From positions 1 to 46,429 of the IMG/VR virus record IMGVR_UViG_3300036889_000007: a stretch of 46,429 bases of DNA; one strand, written 5' to 3'. Below the pieces are notes generated by a model, which was given only the letters and a program-made list of their open reading frames with translations, was not told the origin of the DNA and searched no databases. Positions 17,092 through 24,894 of this stretch are shown one piece after another. The stretch's first letter is position 1, and each line of letters begins with the position of its first letter. Both the position numbers and the translations under genes were made by a program. The stretch is from a virus.

Positions 17092-17634
17092 CTACTTAGA
17101 GCGTTGACCAACTGGCGTACCAGCAATCAGGGCTGGAGCCAAGATCGAACCACCACCAGTCGGGGCAGTAAACTCTACTGCGATAGACTGCGTGAACTGA
17201 GTAGGAGGCACAATGGCATCCGTCTGAATAGTGAACTCCTGAGTCCACGGAGTAACTACACCATTGGTATCGGTGACGGTGCAACTAACTGAACCAGAGA
17301 TCGGCCCAGACGAAGCTGCTATACCAGTGACCAAGGCTGTGACACCATCAGGATTGATAACCACGGTTGCTGATGGATCGCTGAACGTGTAGATGACAAG
17401 CGACAAAATGCCGCCAGATGGTGTGATACCATCCTTGAGCAATGGAACGATAGACGCCTGTGAGGTCTGTCCAATATCAAGCACTAAAGCATTGTTCATT
17501 TTAACTCCTGTGAAATGCACTGCTATAGCAGCGGTTATTGGTTGAGGTTTAGAGCGTTTGAGTAACTCACGATCATCAGCGAGTATCTCACGCTCAACTT
17601 TGAGAATCTTATCAAGTTCACATCTTTCAGACAT
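17092..17634 (-). CDS. Ig-like head protein with a possible second internal start (180 aa)
   Basis: The longer start (MSERCEL at 17634) follows the upstream stop by two bases and has GGAAAGG in front. A second in-frame ATG at 17499 (MNNALVL) is preceded by a better site, AGGAG with a six-base spacer, and would give a 135-residue product. The first 45 residues are a charged helix; the rest is beta-rich with an Ig-like strand order (SGSVSCTVTDTNGV, WTQEFTIQTD). It is probably a capsid decoration or head-surface protein. Two isoforms from nested starts are possible. Confidence 0.6.
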   Translation of the reverse strand: MSERCELDKILKVEREILADDRELLKRSKPQPITAAIAVHFTGVKMNNALVLDIGQTSQASIVPLLKDGITPSGGILSLVIYTFSDPSATVVINPDGVTALVTGIAASSGPISGSVSCTVTDTNGVVTPWTQEFTIQTDAIVPPTQFTQSIAVEFTAPTGGGSILAPALIAGTPVGQRSK

Positions 17635-17636
17635 GG

Positions 17637-17858
17637 TTAGCCTTTCCACTTAACAGGCTGTGGATACAGGTTCTCAAAAGCAGCAGGCTTGAGCTTCGTC
17701 TCACGGAAGCCCTTAGCCCATGCCTTGAAACGCTGCTTGCGCTGGAGCAACACTTCATCTGTGTCATCTAGGATAGCTCCACTGGGACTAGTGTTACCCT
17801 TAGCTGCTCCAAGGCTCCTAGCTCCACCCTTGCTGCTACCACCTTTACCACTTGGCAT
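17637..17858 (-). CDS. Small basic head-region protein (73 aa)
   Basis: Starts with ATG after AAAGGAGC at a standard distance. The N-terminus is Gly/Ser/Lys-rich (SGKGGSSKGGARSLG), the C-terminal half is helical and basic (LLQRKQRFKAWAKGFRETKLKP). It lies in the run of small genes between portal and scaffold. No family recognised; a basic unstructured N-terminus suggests nucleic acid or capsid contact. Confidence 0.6.
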   Translation of the reverse strand: MPSGKGGSSKGGARSLGAAKGNTSPSGAILDDTDEVLLQRKQRFKAWAKGFRETKLKPAAFENLYPQPVKWKG

Positions 17859-17941
17859 ATTGTGCTCCTTTGAAAGCTAAGGGGGTAGGCTGCTCTGGCA
17901 CACCAGAAAAGCCCCTTCCGGCCCTGCCCACCCCCAACCCG
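17859..17941. other. G-rich untranslated spacer in the head operon
   Basis: On the minus strand the 83 bases are rich in G runs (GGGGGTGGGCAGGG, then AAGGGGC) between two head genes that are otherwise tightly packed. No convincing hairpin with a T run is present. The spacer ends with the ribosome binding site of the next gene. Confidence 0.4.
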
Positions 17942-18334
17942 TTAAATGTCAGCCGTGAGACGTAGGATGTCACCAGCCGCGCTATCCATGACCAGCATAG
18001 CCTTCTTGGTAGTAGCGACCGTGATACCTGTCTTGCCTGTGACCATCCATACGCTAGACTGGGCGGTGTTGTTGAACACTGTGAACACAAGCCCAGGGAG
18101 CACAGCAGGCCACTTTATGGTGGTTGCTCCACTACCTGCGTTAGTGATCGTGTAATAGCTAGAGCGAGTCTGGGTTAGGTCAAGGTTGATGGTATTGGTA
18201 GTACCAGCTCCCCCTACATTGATGTCGGTCTCTTTTACAAGAGCCATAGTTGCTGGGAATGCTTCTTGAGGGATACGTACCCCTTTCGGGCCTCCCCATC
18301 TAATGTCGTCATAATACGGTGGTGAACCTGCCAT
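17942..18334 (-). CDS. Beta-rich small head protein, decoration candidate (130 aa)
   Basis: After a short N-terminal arm (YYDDIRWGGPKG) the sequence is almost all predicted beta strand, with T/S/V-rich alternation (TNTINLDLTQTRSSYYTITN, GLVFTVFNN, GITVATTKKAMLVMDSAAG). Such compact beta proteins between portal and capsid are often head fibres or cement proteins. It is separated by only one base from the upstream gene stop. Function is inferred from composition and position. Confidence 0.55.
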   Translation of the reverse strand: MAGSPPYYDDIRWGGPKGVRIPQEAFPATMALVKETDINVGGAGTTNTINLDLTQTRSSYYTITNAGSGATTIKWPAVLPGLVFTVFNNTAQSSVWMVTGKTGITVATTKKAMLVMDSAAGDILRLTADI

Positions 18335-18335
18335 G

Positions 18336-18566
18336 CTATTTCTCCTTACTTAGCCCAAGTCCTAGTTGGGGGTAGAGTGAATTAAATACACCTGCCATCT
18401 GTAGAATGACAAGTGCAAAGTTGCGCTCGGCAACCTTTGCGATATCCTCTGGTGGAATGGTATCGAAAACGTGACCGAGAGTAGCTATGTCACCTAGCAC
18501 AATATGACCCTCTATTGTTTTAAACACGTTGCTATAACGCTGTTCCATTTCCTGTGCTGGTGTCAT
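18336..18566 (-). CDS. Bbp19-like small phage protein (76 aa)
   Basis: The N-terminal helix followed by FKTIEGHIVLGDIATLGHVF resembles the short proteins with a 'F.T.dG..VL.DL' motif that follow portal genes in podoviruses (Bbp19-like family). The start overlaps the upstream stop by one base. Proteins of this family lie in the head-to-tail gene block and their role is unclear. Confidence 0.5.
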   Translation of the reverse strand: MTPAQEMEQRYSNVFKTIEGHIVLGDIATLGHVFDTIPPEDIAKVAERNFALVILQMAGVFNSLYPQLGLGLSKEK

Positions 18567-18754
18567 TATGATCTCACTAACTTCTTTCTTTTCTGCCTCA
18601 ACCTATACCTTTGCATTGCGGGAATATCAAGTTTCGCAATGTCGTCATAATATATTGGAACACTACCATACCCTATTTCACGCTCAGGCTTCTCAGGTAT
18701 ATAAACAGATTCTGCCCACAACAACAAGGGATCAAAGTATACTGTCAGTCTCAT
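18566..18754 (-). CDS. Small hypothetical protein downstream of portal (62 aa)
   Basis: The start at 18754 overlaps the portal stop (ATGA) and the end overlaps the next start, so it is translated as part of the operon. Aromatic and acidic N-terminus (YFDPLLLWAESVYIPEKPE), strongly basic C-terminus (RYRLRQKRKKLVRS). The YYDDI tetrad also occurs at the N-terminus of the beta-rich head protein downstream. No family recognised. Confidence 0.6.
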   Translation of the reverse strand: MRLTVYFDPLLLWAESVYIPEKPEREIGYGSVPIYYDDIAKLDIPAMQRYRLRQKRKKLVRS

Positions 18755-20643
18755 TGTGCTGGTGCTCCTTCCTCACCACCACCTCCAGCTCCACTCATAA
18801 TCTTCTCAACCATGCTACCTGCCTCTGGTGCCTTACTCAATGATTGAGCCGCTCTAGCTACCTTGGGTAGATTCTCCGCAGTCCTATCCTGTTGCATCAT
18901 CTTGTTACGCTGATCGCGGATAGCTGCAATCTGACGGGGTTCACGGTAGCATGAAGCTGGGAATGATACTGCCTCTAATACTTCAAGAGCAGCCTTGTCA
19001 TAGTCTACTACATCTATAGAGGTAGGGTTGTTCTGTGCTATCTGCGTGAGGAGTTGTAGACCAGTTGTGATAGCTCTAACCTTTGTAAGCCTAGTCTGAG
19101 CTTGGGCTAACGGGCCAAGGTATTGTATTTCAACTGGGCCATGCTCACTCTGAAGTAATATGTCAGGTGGCTGCGGAATACGACCAGCCATTGCTTCGAT
19201 GCTATAGACGCGAGAGATGAGTGGGTCAAATGCCTCTGACTGTAGGTTGCCTACACGGGTGCCGAGGATAGCTGCCTTCTCACCTTGAAGCTCCTGTACT
19301 TGCTCAGTTACCATACGTGATTGGTTGCCCTGTGCAGATAGTCCAGACATCATCATAAACACATCTGTGTGGAAGTGTTGGTTAATGATCTTAGTTACTC
19401 GGTCTTGGAACTCTATGTTAAAGGGGAGTTGGTTGACCCCTGTGTATAGTGGCATAGGAGCACGGGTACGAATGTCGCCCCTGTTTGATTCAAGGTAAGT
19501 GATACCAGCAGGGCCTCTTTGTATCGCCCCACGTAGATCGGAGTAAGCGATAAGAGGTGGCTCTGCTGCTTGATGCGCTGTAATAAGATTCGTTCGGCCC
19601 ATCTGGTTAGCAAGTCCGATAGATACGAAGGCATCATGTGCTGGCCCCCTCCCGTATACTTCATCATCATTACTACGCCACCTCCATGCAATCATGGGCA
19701 TTGAATCATAGCCCCCCTCAGCTAGCATAACTACACCAGCGTCAGTAGAGGTGTTAGTAGCACGCACCTTAGTTTCAAGTATCTTCCCACCCTTACGGTA
19801 GACCCATGCTGACTCCCAGCGTTTAGCACGAGCATCCATGCGGGTAGTATCGAAGTCCTGTCGTGGGTAGATAGCGTGTAGAATCTCACGCTCCTCATAC
19901 ATGTTCTGCTTGTAGGCATTATACCAGTTGTCGTCTACAGCCTTCATCTTATCCTCGCCAAACTTCTGTACGAATTGGCGTAGAGTCATCTTGTAGACAC
20001 GATAGAGAGTATCAACCTTGCCCCACTGGTTTTCTGCTATAAAGCATTCGCGGTAGTGGGGTACGGTGAATACTATTGAGCCTTCAGTAATAGCCTCCTC
20101 TACTTGGAGATAAGCTGTACCACATGTAGCTCCATCACTAATGAACTCAGTTACTATATCGTAGAAGTTAGAACGGTTGAAGGCTGAGTACATTACTGTT
20201 TGGCAGTCTTGGAGCCATTGCTGTACTTGAGGATATTCGTCTACTCGTCGTCCTGACCAGGAACGCATAGCAGAGGAGCGAGGAAAGTTGAACTTTCCGG
20301 GGAGTTCCAAAGCGAACCAGGGCTGGTTTCGAGAGCACAAATATCCAACCATCCCATCCACAAGCATGTTTCTTGCGAGCATTGCTGAGTCATCAAATAC
20401 CTCTTGGCCTGTTTGCTGCCCTGGCCATAGTTCGGTGTCTTGGATAAAGCGTCGTCCATGATTGACATACATGATTATGTTATCTATGGCTGGTTCCCAA
20501 GGCAACCTTTGATCTGCTAATACCATTAAATATTTTTGACAATCTTTGGCTTTCTCGTCTGGGGTAGGATTACCTAAAGTAGATTGAGGCAACCCCGAAA
20601 CATTTCCATACTGACGAGATGTAGATGTCATTGGATAAGGCAT
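18751..20643 (-). CDS. Portal, head-to-tail connector protein (630 aa)
   Basis: Matches the podovirus head-tail connector family in size and landmarks: an N-terminal helix with WE.A....I.Y..H.RRF, the segment VDGMVGYLCSRNQPWFALEL, FNRSNFYDIVTEFISDGATCGTAY, and RWRSNDDEVYGRGPAHDAF in the clip/wing region, then DVFMMMSGLSAQGNQSRMVTEQVQE in the crown. The C-terminus is Gly/Ala-rich and disordered. Twelve copies form the DNA gate of the capsid. It starts two bases after the stop of the endonuclease VII-like gene. Confidence 0.95.
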   Translation of the reverse strand: MPYPMTSTSRQYGNVSGLPQSTLGNPTPDEKAKDCQKYLMVLADQRLPWEPAIDNIIMYVNHGRRFIQDTELWPGQQTGQEVFDDSAMLARNMLVDGMVGYLCSRNQPWFALELPGKFNFPRSSAMRSWSGRRVDEYPQVQQWLQDCQTVMYSAFNRSNFYDIVTEFISDGATCGTAYLQVEEAITEGSIVFTVPHYRECFIAENQWGKVDTLYRVYKMTLRQFVQKFGEDKMKAVDDNWYNAYKQNMYEEREILHAIYPRQDFDTTRMDARAKRWESAWVYRKGGKILETKVRATNTSTDAGVVMLAEGGYDSMPMIAWRWRSNDDEVYGRGPAHDAFVSIGLANQMGRTNLITAHQAAEPPLIAYSDLRGAIQRGPAGITYLESNRGDIRTRAPMPLYTGVNQLPFNIEFQDRVTKIINQHFHTDVFMMMSGLSAQGNQSRMVTEQVQELQGEKAAILGTRVGNLQSEAFDPLISRVYSIEAMAGRIPQPPDILLQSEHGPVEIQYLGPLAQAQTRLTKVRAITTGLQLLTQIAQNNPTSIDVVDYDKAALEVLEAVSFPASCYREPRQIAAIRDQRNKMMQQDRTAENLPKVARAAQSLSKAPEAGSMVEKIMSGAGGGGEEGAPAQ

Positions 20644-20644
20644 G

Positions 20645-21034
20645 TTAATTGCTCGTTACCCTTCCTAGATAAGCAATAGCTGCACAAAGTACATTAGGGT
20701 TATCCTTAGAATGACCTAACAACAAGTTGCAAGAATGGCAAAGAATCCCACGCACTTTATTAGTGTTGTGATCATGGTCAACATTCCAGTCTCTATTACC
20801 TAGATTCTCACCACAACAGATTGCACACTTGTTTCCCTGGGATAACAAAAGAGCATCGTACTCTTCCGTAGTAATTCCATATAGCCGTTTGCGTACAATG
20901 CCCTTCTGATAGGACTTAAACTCCTCAGGGTGTGCTGCTCGCCACCTATAGGTAGCGGCCCTAACCCTATCTGGGTGTGCTTGGCGATACTTCTGAACAG
21001 CAATCCTGTTCCGCTCTTTGGTGTCACTCATCAT
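20645..21034 (-). CDS. Endonuclease VII-like HNH nuclease (129 aa)
   Basis: The core YGITTEEYDALLLSQGNKC and CAICCGE, then NVDHDHNTNKVRG, ILCHSC and NLLLGHSKDN, is the recombination endonuclease VII signature: a zinc site (C70, C73, C99, C102) around the DHDH catalytic stretch (residues 86-89). T4 gp49 of this family resolves branched DNA before packaging; smaller members often behave as free-standing homing or packaging-linked HNH nucleases. The N-terminal 50 residues are basic and helical. The start overlaps the upstream stop as TAATG and the portal starts two bases after its end, so it is seamless in the operon. Confidence 0.88.
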   Translation of the reverse strand: MMSDTKERNRIAVQKYRQAHPDRVRAATYRWRAAHPEEFKSYQKGIVRKRLYGITTEEYDALLLSQGNKCAICCGENLGNRDWNVDHDHNTNKVRGILCHSCNLLLGHSKDNPNVLCAAIAYLGRVTSN

Positions 21035-21327
21035 TATGTTCCTAGCGTTGCTGATTGACCCTGTGCTGGGCCACCAGATGTACCCATAGGACTAGTTAGA
21101 ATGGTTGAAGCCATACCACGACGTTTCTGTAATGCTTGAGCTTGAGACAATGCTGCTGCCTGTTGAGCCTCGGCTTGCTGGGTTTGGATGGTAGACTGGC
21201 TAGGTGCTTGTGGAGCTGCACCAGCCCCAGGTTGATTAGCCATCTCATATAGTGACACTCCTACACCAGCCGCTGCTACTGTAGCTCCTACAATCGTGGC
21301 TATCGTTGCTGCCGATACTCCAGACAT
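21034..21327 (-). CDS. Small hydrophobic/Gln-Ala-rich protein (97 aa)
   Basis: An N-terminal hydrophobic helix (AATIATIVGATVAAAGVGVSLY) is followed by a Gln/Ala-rich helix (QTQQAEAQQAAALSQAQALQKRRG) and a Gly/Ser tail. Similar short proteins are common between terminase and portal in podoviruses and may be virion-associated. Start and stop both overlap neighbouring genes. No specific function can be given. Confidence 0.65.
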   Translation of the reverse strand: MSGVSAATIATIVGATVAAAGVGVSLYEMANQPGAGAAPQAPSQSTIQTQQAEAQQAAALSQAQALQKRRGMASTILTSPMGTSGGPAQGQSATLGT

Positions 21328-21785
21328 TATGCACCTGTAAATACTATGATGTCGTCATGCTGAGTTCGAGATAGTAAATTGTCTACCTCATCTGTAAACT
21401 GTGCTTCTGCATCTTCAACTGTTTCGGCATTGGACGTAAAGATCATCGTGATCTCAACAGCACTTCGAGCAATACAAATTTGCTTACGCCATGCATTTCC
21501 TGGTATTACATTGTAGCCCTCTAGCCTAACCCATTCATCACCAACCAATAAGTCACAGATTCCATTTATGATGAATATGGTTGGAATCTTCATAAGTGTT
21601 CCAACAGCTACCGTGTTTGGTACAAAGCGTATAGTACGTGCATACATCCCAGCATGAAAGACATGCTCAGTTCGTAGCTTGATTTGTTTATACTGGCGTA
21701 TGAGTTCCTCAGCAATAACTATCTTCTCAATAGTTTCCTTAGTTGAGGCCGGGAGTATATTGCTAAGTATGGCTAATGAACTCAT
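21327..21785 (-). CDS. Cupin-like phage protein (152 aa)
   Basis: After an N-terminal helix the sequence follows a small beta-barrel pattern with HVFHAGMYARTIRFV, GTLMKIPTIFIINGICDLLVG and GYNVIPGNAWRKQ. This matches the cupin-like proteins found next to GNAT-like genes in many podovirus head operons, where the barrel carries a His near the start (H-x-F-x-x-G) and a G-D/I-x turn. The metal site is incomplete, so enzymatic activity is uncertain. It overlaps both neighbours by one to four bases. Confidence 0.6.
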   Translation of the reverse strand: MSSLAILSNILPASTKETIEKIVIAEELIRQYKQIKLRTEHVFHAGMYARTIRFVPNTVAVGTLMKIPTIFIINGICDLLVGDEWVRLEGYNVIPGNAWRKQICIARSAVEITMIFTSNAETVEDAEAQFTDEVDNLLSRTQHDDIIVFTGA

Positions 21786-22240
21786 GCCAAGCTCCGTAGG
21801 TAAACATTGCTTGTGTTACGATAACGATCTACGTTCGTAGCTAATAGATGGTCAAACTGGCTACCTGCTGGAGCACTGTAAAGGAAGGCAATACACCCTT
21901 TACTCTTTGCATAGCTCTCTATGAACAGTAGAAGCCTTCCACCAATGTCACCATGTCTGTGATCTTTAGAGAGGAAGATGCTCTCTGTAGTAGCAACCCT
22001 CTTTCCATAGTGGGGAAGGGTGTAGATCAACACAACAGCAAAGCCAATTAGCAGCACACTATCATATACTCCAAACGCCTGTAACCCACCTGTGGCCTCC
22101 ATTACGTCGTATGTTGAGCATTGTGGGTTAATTGACCCAAGCTCAGTGATAGAACATTCAGCAGCATACTCGTCCAATAGAACCTTTATGTTTGGCTCTT
22201 GGAACAGCACAGAGCATGTTGTTGGACGAATGATAGCCAT
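21782..22240 (-). CDS. GNAT-family acetyltransferase-like protein (152 aa)
   Basis: The GNAT fold is suggested by AFGVYDSVLLIGFAVVLIYTLPHYGK (central strands), IFLSKDHRHGDIGGRLLLFIESYAKSKG (acetyl-CoA loop, R-x-x-G-x-I-G) and a C-terminal strand GCIAFLYSA. It would transfer an acetyl group to an amine. Such genes often sit between terminase and portal in podoviruses, with unknown targets. It overlaps the large terminase stop by one base. Confidence 0.75.
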   Translation of the reverse strand: MAIIRPTTCSVLFQEPNIKVLLDEYAAECSITELGSINPQCSTYDVMEATGGLQAFGVYDSVLLIGFAVVLIYTLPHYGKRVATTESIFLSKDHRHGDIGGRLLLFIESYAKSKGCIAFLYSAPAGSQFDHLLATNVDRYRNTSNVYLRSLA

Positions 22241-23967
22241 TATCTCATCACCAGTCCATAAGTAAGCGGGTTGTAAGCCTCTACAGGAGGCATGTGCATT
22301 AGCACCTCGTCAAGCTCAGGTGATCGGTAAACTGGTTGCTCCATAGCTACATATCTTACTGTATCTGCAAAATCTTTGAAGTCCTGCTCGGGCTGATCAC
22401 TACCCTCCTTCCATCTGTAGTTCCACATATCCTGGGTCGGCCCGCGCAGTCCCGAGCACCCATCACGAGCAAACATCATGCCTGGGAACTCTCGATTCTG
22501 TACAGTGCTGTAGTGGGGTTGAAGATATTGCTTCACTAGCTTATGGCCTAGAGCTATGTCACCTGGAGCTGAGTGGGAGAGTCTGATGTGCTTAATGCTA
22601 GCCTTATCAAGTTCCTCTTCCCATGAGGTTGTTTCGTAGGCTGTGTTGACTGTCTTAGTACCAAACTTAGCATCAAGGATAACCATTGCTGGTTCTTTGT
22701 AATCGTGTTTAGCACGCATCACACGCACAGAGCGTGCTATGGTATCTATGTTACCACTGGCTAGGAGATAGGTATAGAAGTAAATCCGGTTTGCAGGTCT
22801 ACCATTGATGGTGATCTCTTCAGGCGACACTGCACCGAAAAGCCAGCGGGTTGGACGTGCATCGTGAGGATCGACACATTCGATACGCATCCAGCCACGT
22901 GGAATGGTAAAGTCAGCATAGAGATGGGCTTCACGATCCAACTCTTTGTAGACCATCCCGCTAAGGTGCTTCCACTTACCTTCTTCACGAGCTTCCCTTT
23001 CATCTTGGTCAGTGATGGTCTTGAGGTAGTTGTCTATGCCAGCCCTAGGCATGAAGCCCATAACCTTACCACAGTTAGGGCATTTACCTTTGGGTCGTAC
23101 TTGTCCAGGCTCAAGGTTCTCTGGATGATTCTCTGGGACAGTAACGTTACAGTCACGGCACCAGTCTTGGCAGTTCTCCCATACACTACATCTAAATATC
23201 GCTATCTCATCATCCTCTCCATTGTTGTTGAATGCATTGAGGGAGAGCATGTCATAGATGTAGGGCTCCTTGAGGGGAGTCATGGTGAGCCATGAGGGAG
23301 CGTTAGCAGCCATCTTACCACGAGATGCAGCATTCCAGATTGGCTGTGGTGGAGGCTCATCCCAGTGTTGCCAGTCAGAGAGGACACCTTCAAAGGATTC
23401 AGCAGGCTGGACATACGATCTGAAGTGTGCTGTAGAGCCACACTTGTTGCCCAGGTAGTCATAGGTTAGGGTGACTGACTTGACTGAGCCATCACTATAG
23501 CGTGTCCACTCAGGCTCACAGTGAGAGGGTATGAACTCTCTGAACTGAGGTTCGATACGTTGGATAAGGTTCTGTCCAGCTACCTCACAACCTAGCAAGC
23601 CATTGTTAGGAACCTTTATCTTTATGCGGTAGTCAGGATCATCCTTCTTTAGCCAAGGACGGAAGCCCATCATGTGAGCGATGTCCTCAGCAATGCCTAG
23701 TGTGGTTTTGCCTGATTGGTTAGCACCTTCAAAGAGCCTAATGCGGGGCATACGACCATACTTGTTCTTGATGCGTATGAAGTCATCCTGGATTTGAGTG
23801 AGCTTGAGGAAGAAAAGTTTGTAATGCTCATGTGCTGCAACCTCAACATTAGCTAGGGTCTCAGGCTTCTTAGGATCAAAGCCAGAGAGGATTGAGGCTA
23901 TAGCGGAGTCAGTAGGGGATGCAGATGGTGCAGCAGTGGTACTCGTAGGTGAGCGTCTACGCTTCAT
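22240..23967 (-). CDS. terL: Terminase large subunit (575 aa)
   Basis: Walker A is G81-ANQSGKT (residues 81-88), Walker B with catalytic Glu is in LSDWQHWDEP (D203, E204). The nuclease domain has acidic residues in CVDPHD (D366), VILDAKFG (D432) and FADTVRY (D535). It packages DNA into the procapsid at the portal. A Cys cluster between the domains (C266, C270, C273, C296, C299) forms a zinc-ribbon-like insertion. The start overlaps the upstream stop. Confidence 0.95.
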   Translation of the reverse strand: MKRRRSPTSTTAAPSASPTDSAIASILSGFDPKKPETLANVEVAAHEHYKLFFLKLTQIQDDFIRIKNKYGRMPRIRLFEGANQSGKTTLGIAEDIAHMMGFRPWLKKDDPDYRIKIKVPNNGLLGCEVAGQNLIQRIEPQFREFIPSHCEPEWTRYSDGSVKSVTLTYDYLGNKCGSTAHFRSYVQPAESFEGVLSDWQHWDEPPPQPIWNAASRGKMAANAPSWLTMTPLKEPYIYDMLSLNAFNNNGEDDEIAIFRCSVWENCQDWCRDCNVTVPENHPENLEPGQVRPKGKCPNCGKVMGFMPRAGIDNYLKTITDQDEREAREEGKWKHLSGMVYKELDREAHLYADFTIPRGWMRIECVDPHDARPTRWLFGAVSPEEITINGRPANRIYFYTYLLASGNIDTIARSVRVMRAKHDYKEPAMVILDAKFGTKTVNTAYETTSWEEELDKASIKHIRLSHSAPGDIALGHKLVKQYLQPHYSTVQNREFPGMMFARDGCSGLRGPTQDMWNYRWKEGSDQPEQDFKDFADTVRYVAMEQPVYRSPELDEVLMHMPPVEAYNPLTYGLVMR

Positions 23968-24179
23968 TATTTATCGTTAAGCCAGTCTAACAACTTCTGA
24001 ATGAATGTCTTAGGGTCATCGGTGTGTGGTAGAAGTTCAGCTACATGCTCCGGCTCTGCTCGAATGTGTACTGAGATAACATCAGGTGCTGGTGAGTAGG
24101 CTTTCACTACTGGTGGCTTCCTCATTCGCATTCCACGTTTCTTACTAGCTTTCTTTACTTGTTTAGGTGGTAATGGCAT
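23967..24179 (-). CDS. Small basic protein upstream of terminase (70 aa)
   Basis: The start at 24179 is preferred because AAGGAGG precedes it with a six-base spacer. The N-terminal half is very basic (KQVKKASKKRGMRMRKPP), the C-terminal half acidic and helical (PEHVAELLPHTDDPKTFIQKLLDWL). It overlaps the upstream gene by 17 bases and the terminase start. Not recognised; a DNA-binding accessory of the packaging motor is possible. Confidence 0.6.
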   Translation of the reverse strand: MPLPPKQVKKASKKRGMRMRKPPVVKAYSPAPDVISVHIRAEPEHVAELLPHTDDPKTFIQKLLDWLNDK

Positions 24180-24339
24180 CAGATGCCTCCTTGAGCTTCT
24201 CACCCTCAATATGAACCTTAGCTACACGAACTGCATCAGTGCCACTATGAGCAGGTAAGATAACTCCACATGTGCAACGTACCAATATAGGCACGTCCAC
24301 ATTTGACATTGGTGTGTATGTAATGTTATGCGCCATCAT
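24163..24339 (-). CDS. Small CxC-containing hypothetical protein (58 aa)
   Basis: Two adjacent ATG codons (24339, 24336) follow GGAG; the first is taken as start. The product contains VRCTCGVILPAHSG, a half zinc-knuckle, followed by a helix (AVRVAKVHIEGEKL). Overlaps genes on both sides in the compact stretch between the small and large terminase genes. No family recognised. Confidence 0.5.
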   Translation of the reverse strand: MMAHNITYTPMSNVDVPILVRCTCGVILPAHSGTDAVRVAKVHIEGEKLKEASDAITT

Positions 24340-24445
24340 CTTCACACTCCACTTCTTCTGGTACACATAAGAGCTCTTGCCATTGGTAAGGAGACACTGT
24401 GATCTGCACTGTGCCATCCGCACGAACTAGGATTACCATGTCCAT
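24326..24445 (-). CDS. 39-residue acidic peptide gene
   Basis: ATG at 24445 lies six bases after the stop of the membrane protein gene and the frame ends with TAA at 24326, overlapping the next start by 14 bases. The peptide begins MDMVILVRADG and ends in a run of acidic residues (VPEEVECEDDGA). The ribosome binding site is weak, so translation is probably coupled to the upstream gene. Accepted because it fills the only gap in a run of overlapping genes. Confidence 0.45.
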   Translation of the reverse strand: MDMVILVRADGTVQITVSPYQWQELLCVPEEVECEDDGA

Positions 24446-24451
24446 GCTTAC

Positions 24452-24619
24452 TCAGTGTTTCAGCCACTGCATACACAGCATGAACACAAGTACAACAGAG
24501 AGCAGCCACCTTACGATGCTATAGCCCGATGGCTTCCAAGGATCAGGAACTCCAGGCCAAGGTACAGCCAGAGCAACAATCAACGAGATGATGATAATAG
24601 TTAGTTCAATGGGACTCAT
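24452..24619 (-). CDS. Two-helix membrane protein, class II holin candidate (55 aa)
   Basis: The start at 24619 is fixed by AAAAAGGAG at seven bases; upstream in-frame codons would add a poor N-terminus. Two hydrophobic helices (LTIIIISLIVALAV and IVRWLLSVVLVFMLCM) flank a short Pro/Gly loop, ending QWLKH. T7 also places a small holin next to its terminase genes (gp17.5 before gp18), and class II holins have two such helices. The evidence is topology and position only. Confidence 0.55.
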   Translation of the reverse strand: MSPIELTIIIISLIVALAVPWPGVPDPWKPSGYSIVRWLLSVVLVFMLCMQWLKH

Positions 24620-24894
24620 TGAGACTCCTTTTTGTTGGTAAACTTGAGTGCCTAGGTCGGTATTCACATGACTCCCACCCCACTCTAAGGGGGGCTCCGG
24701 TAGGCACTAAGTAATTCTTATTGGTCTGATTGCTCATAGTAGCCACTATTTAAGCAAACCCCCCCTCCCCCCACTACTGAAGGTGACCTATACTACACTC
24801 TACTACACACTCTACTATACTACTGGGCTACTTGCTTACTAGCTCTGTGCTTGCATCCTTTATATGTGTGCTCGTACATACTAGCTCCGGGCTA
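24620..24894. other. Gene-free segment below the small terminase gene, G-rich and repetitive
   Basis: 275 bases without a gene in an otherwise overlapping operon. On the minus strand it has GGGGGGAGGGGGGG, repeated TAGTAG and GTAGTA units around 24790-24835, and several CTAG tetramers. No clear promoter or T-tailed hairpin is visible. As it directly follows the small terminase candidate it is a candidate for a packaging (pac/cos) signal. Confidence 0.45.

Noticed and set aside
22895-22902. CCACGTGG in the terminase gene as a second parS
   Set aside because: Only the central eight bases match; the arms (CAG and AAT) do not fit GTT/AAC, and it is within conserved coding sequence.
24780-24840. 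TAGTAG/CTACTA repeats as a CRISPR array or long tandem repeat
   Set aside because: Units are short and irregular without spacer-repeat structure; no cas genes.
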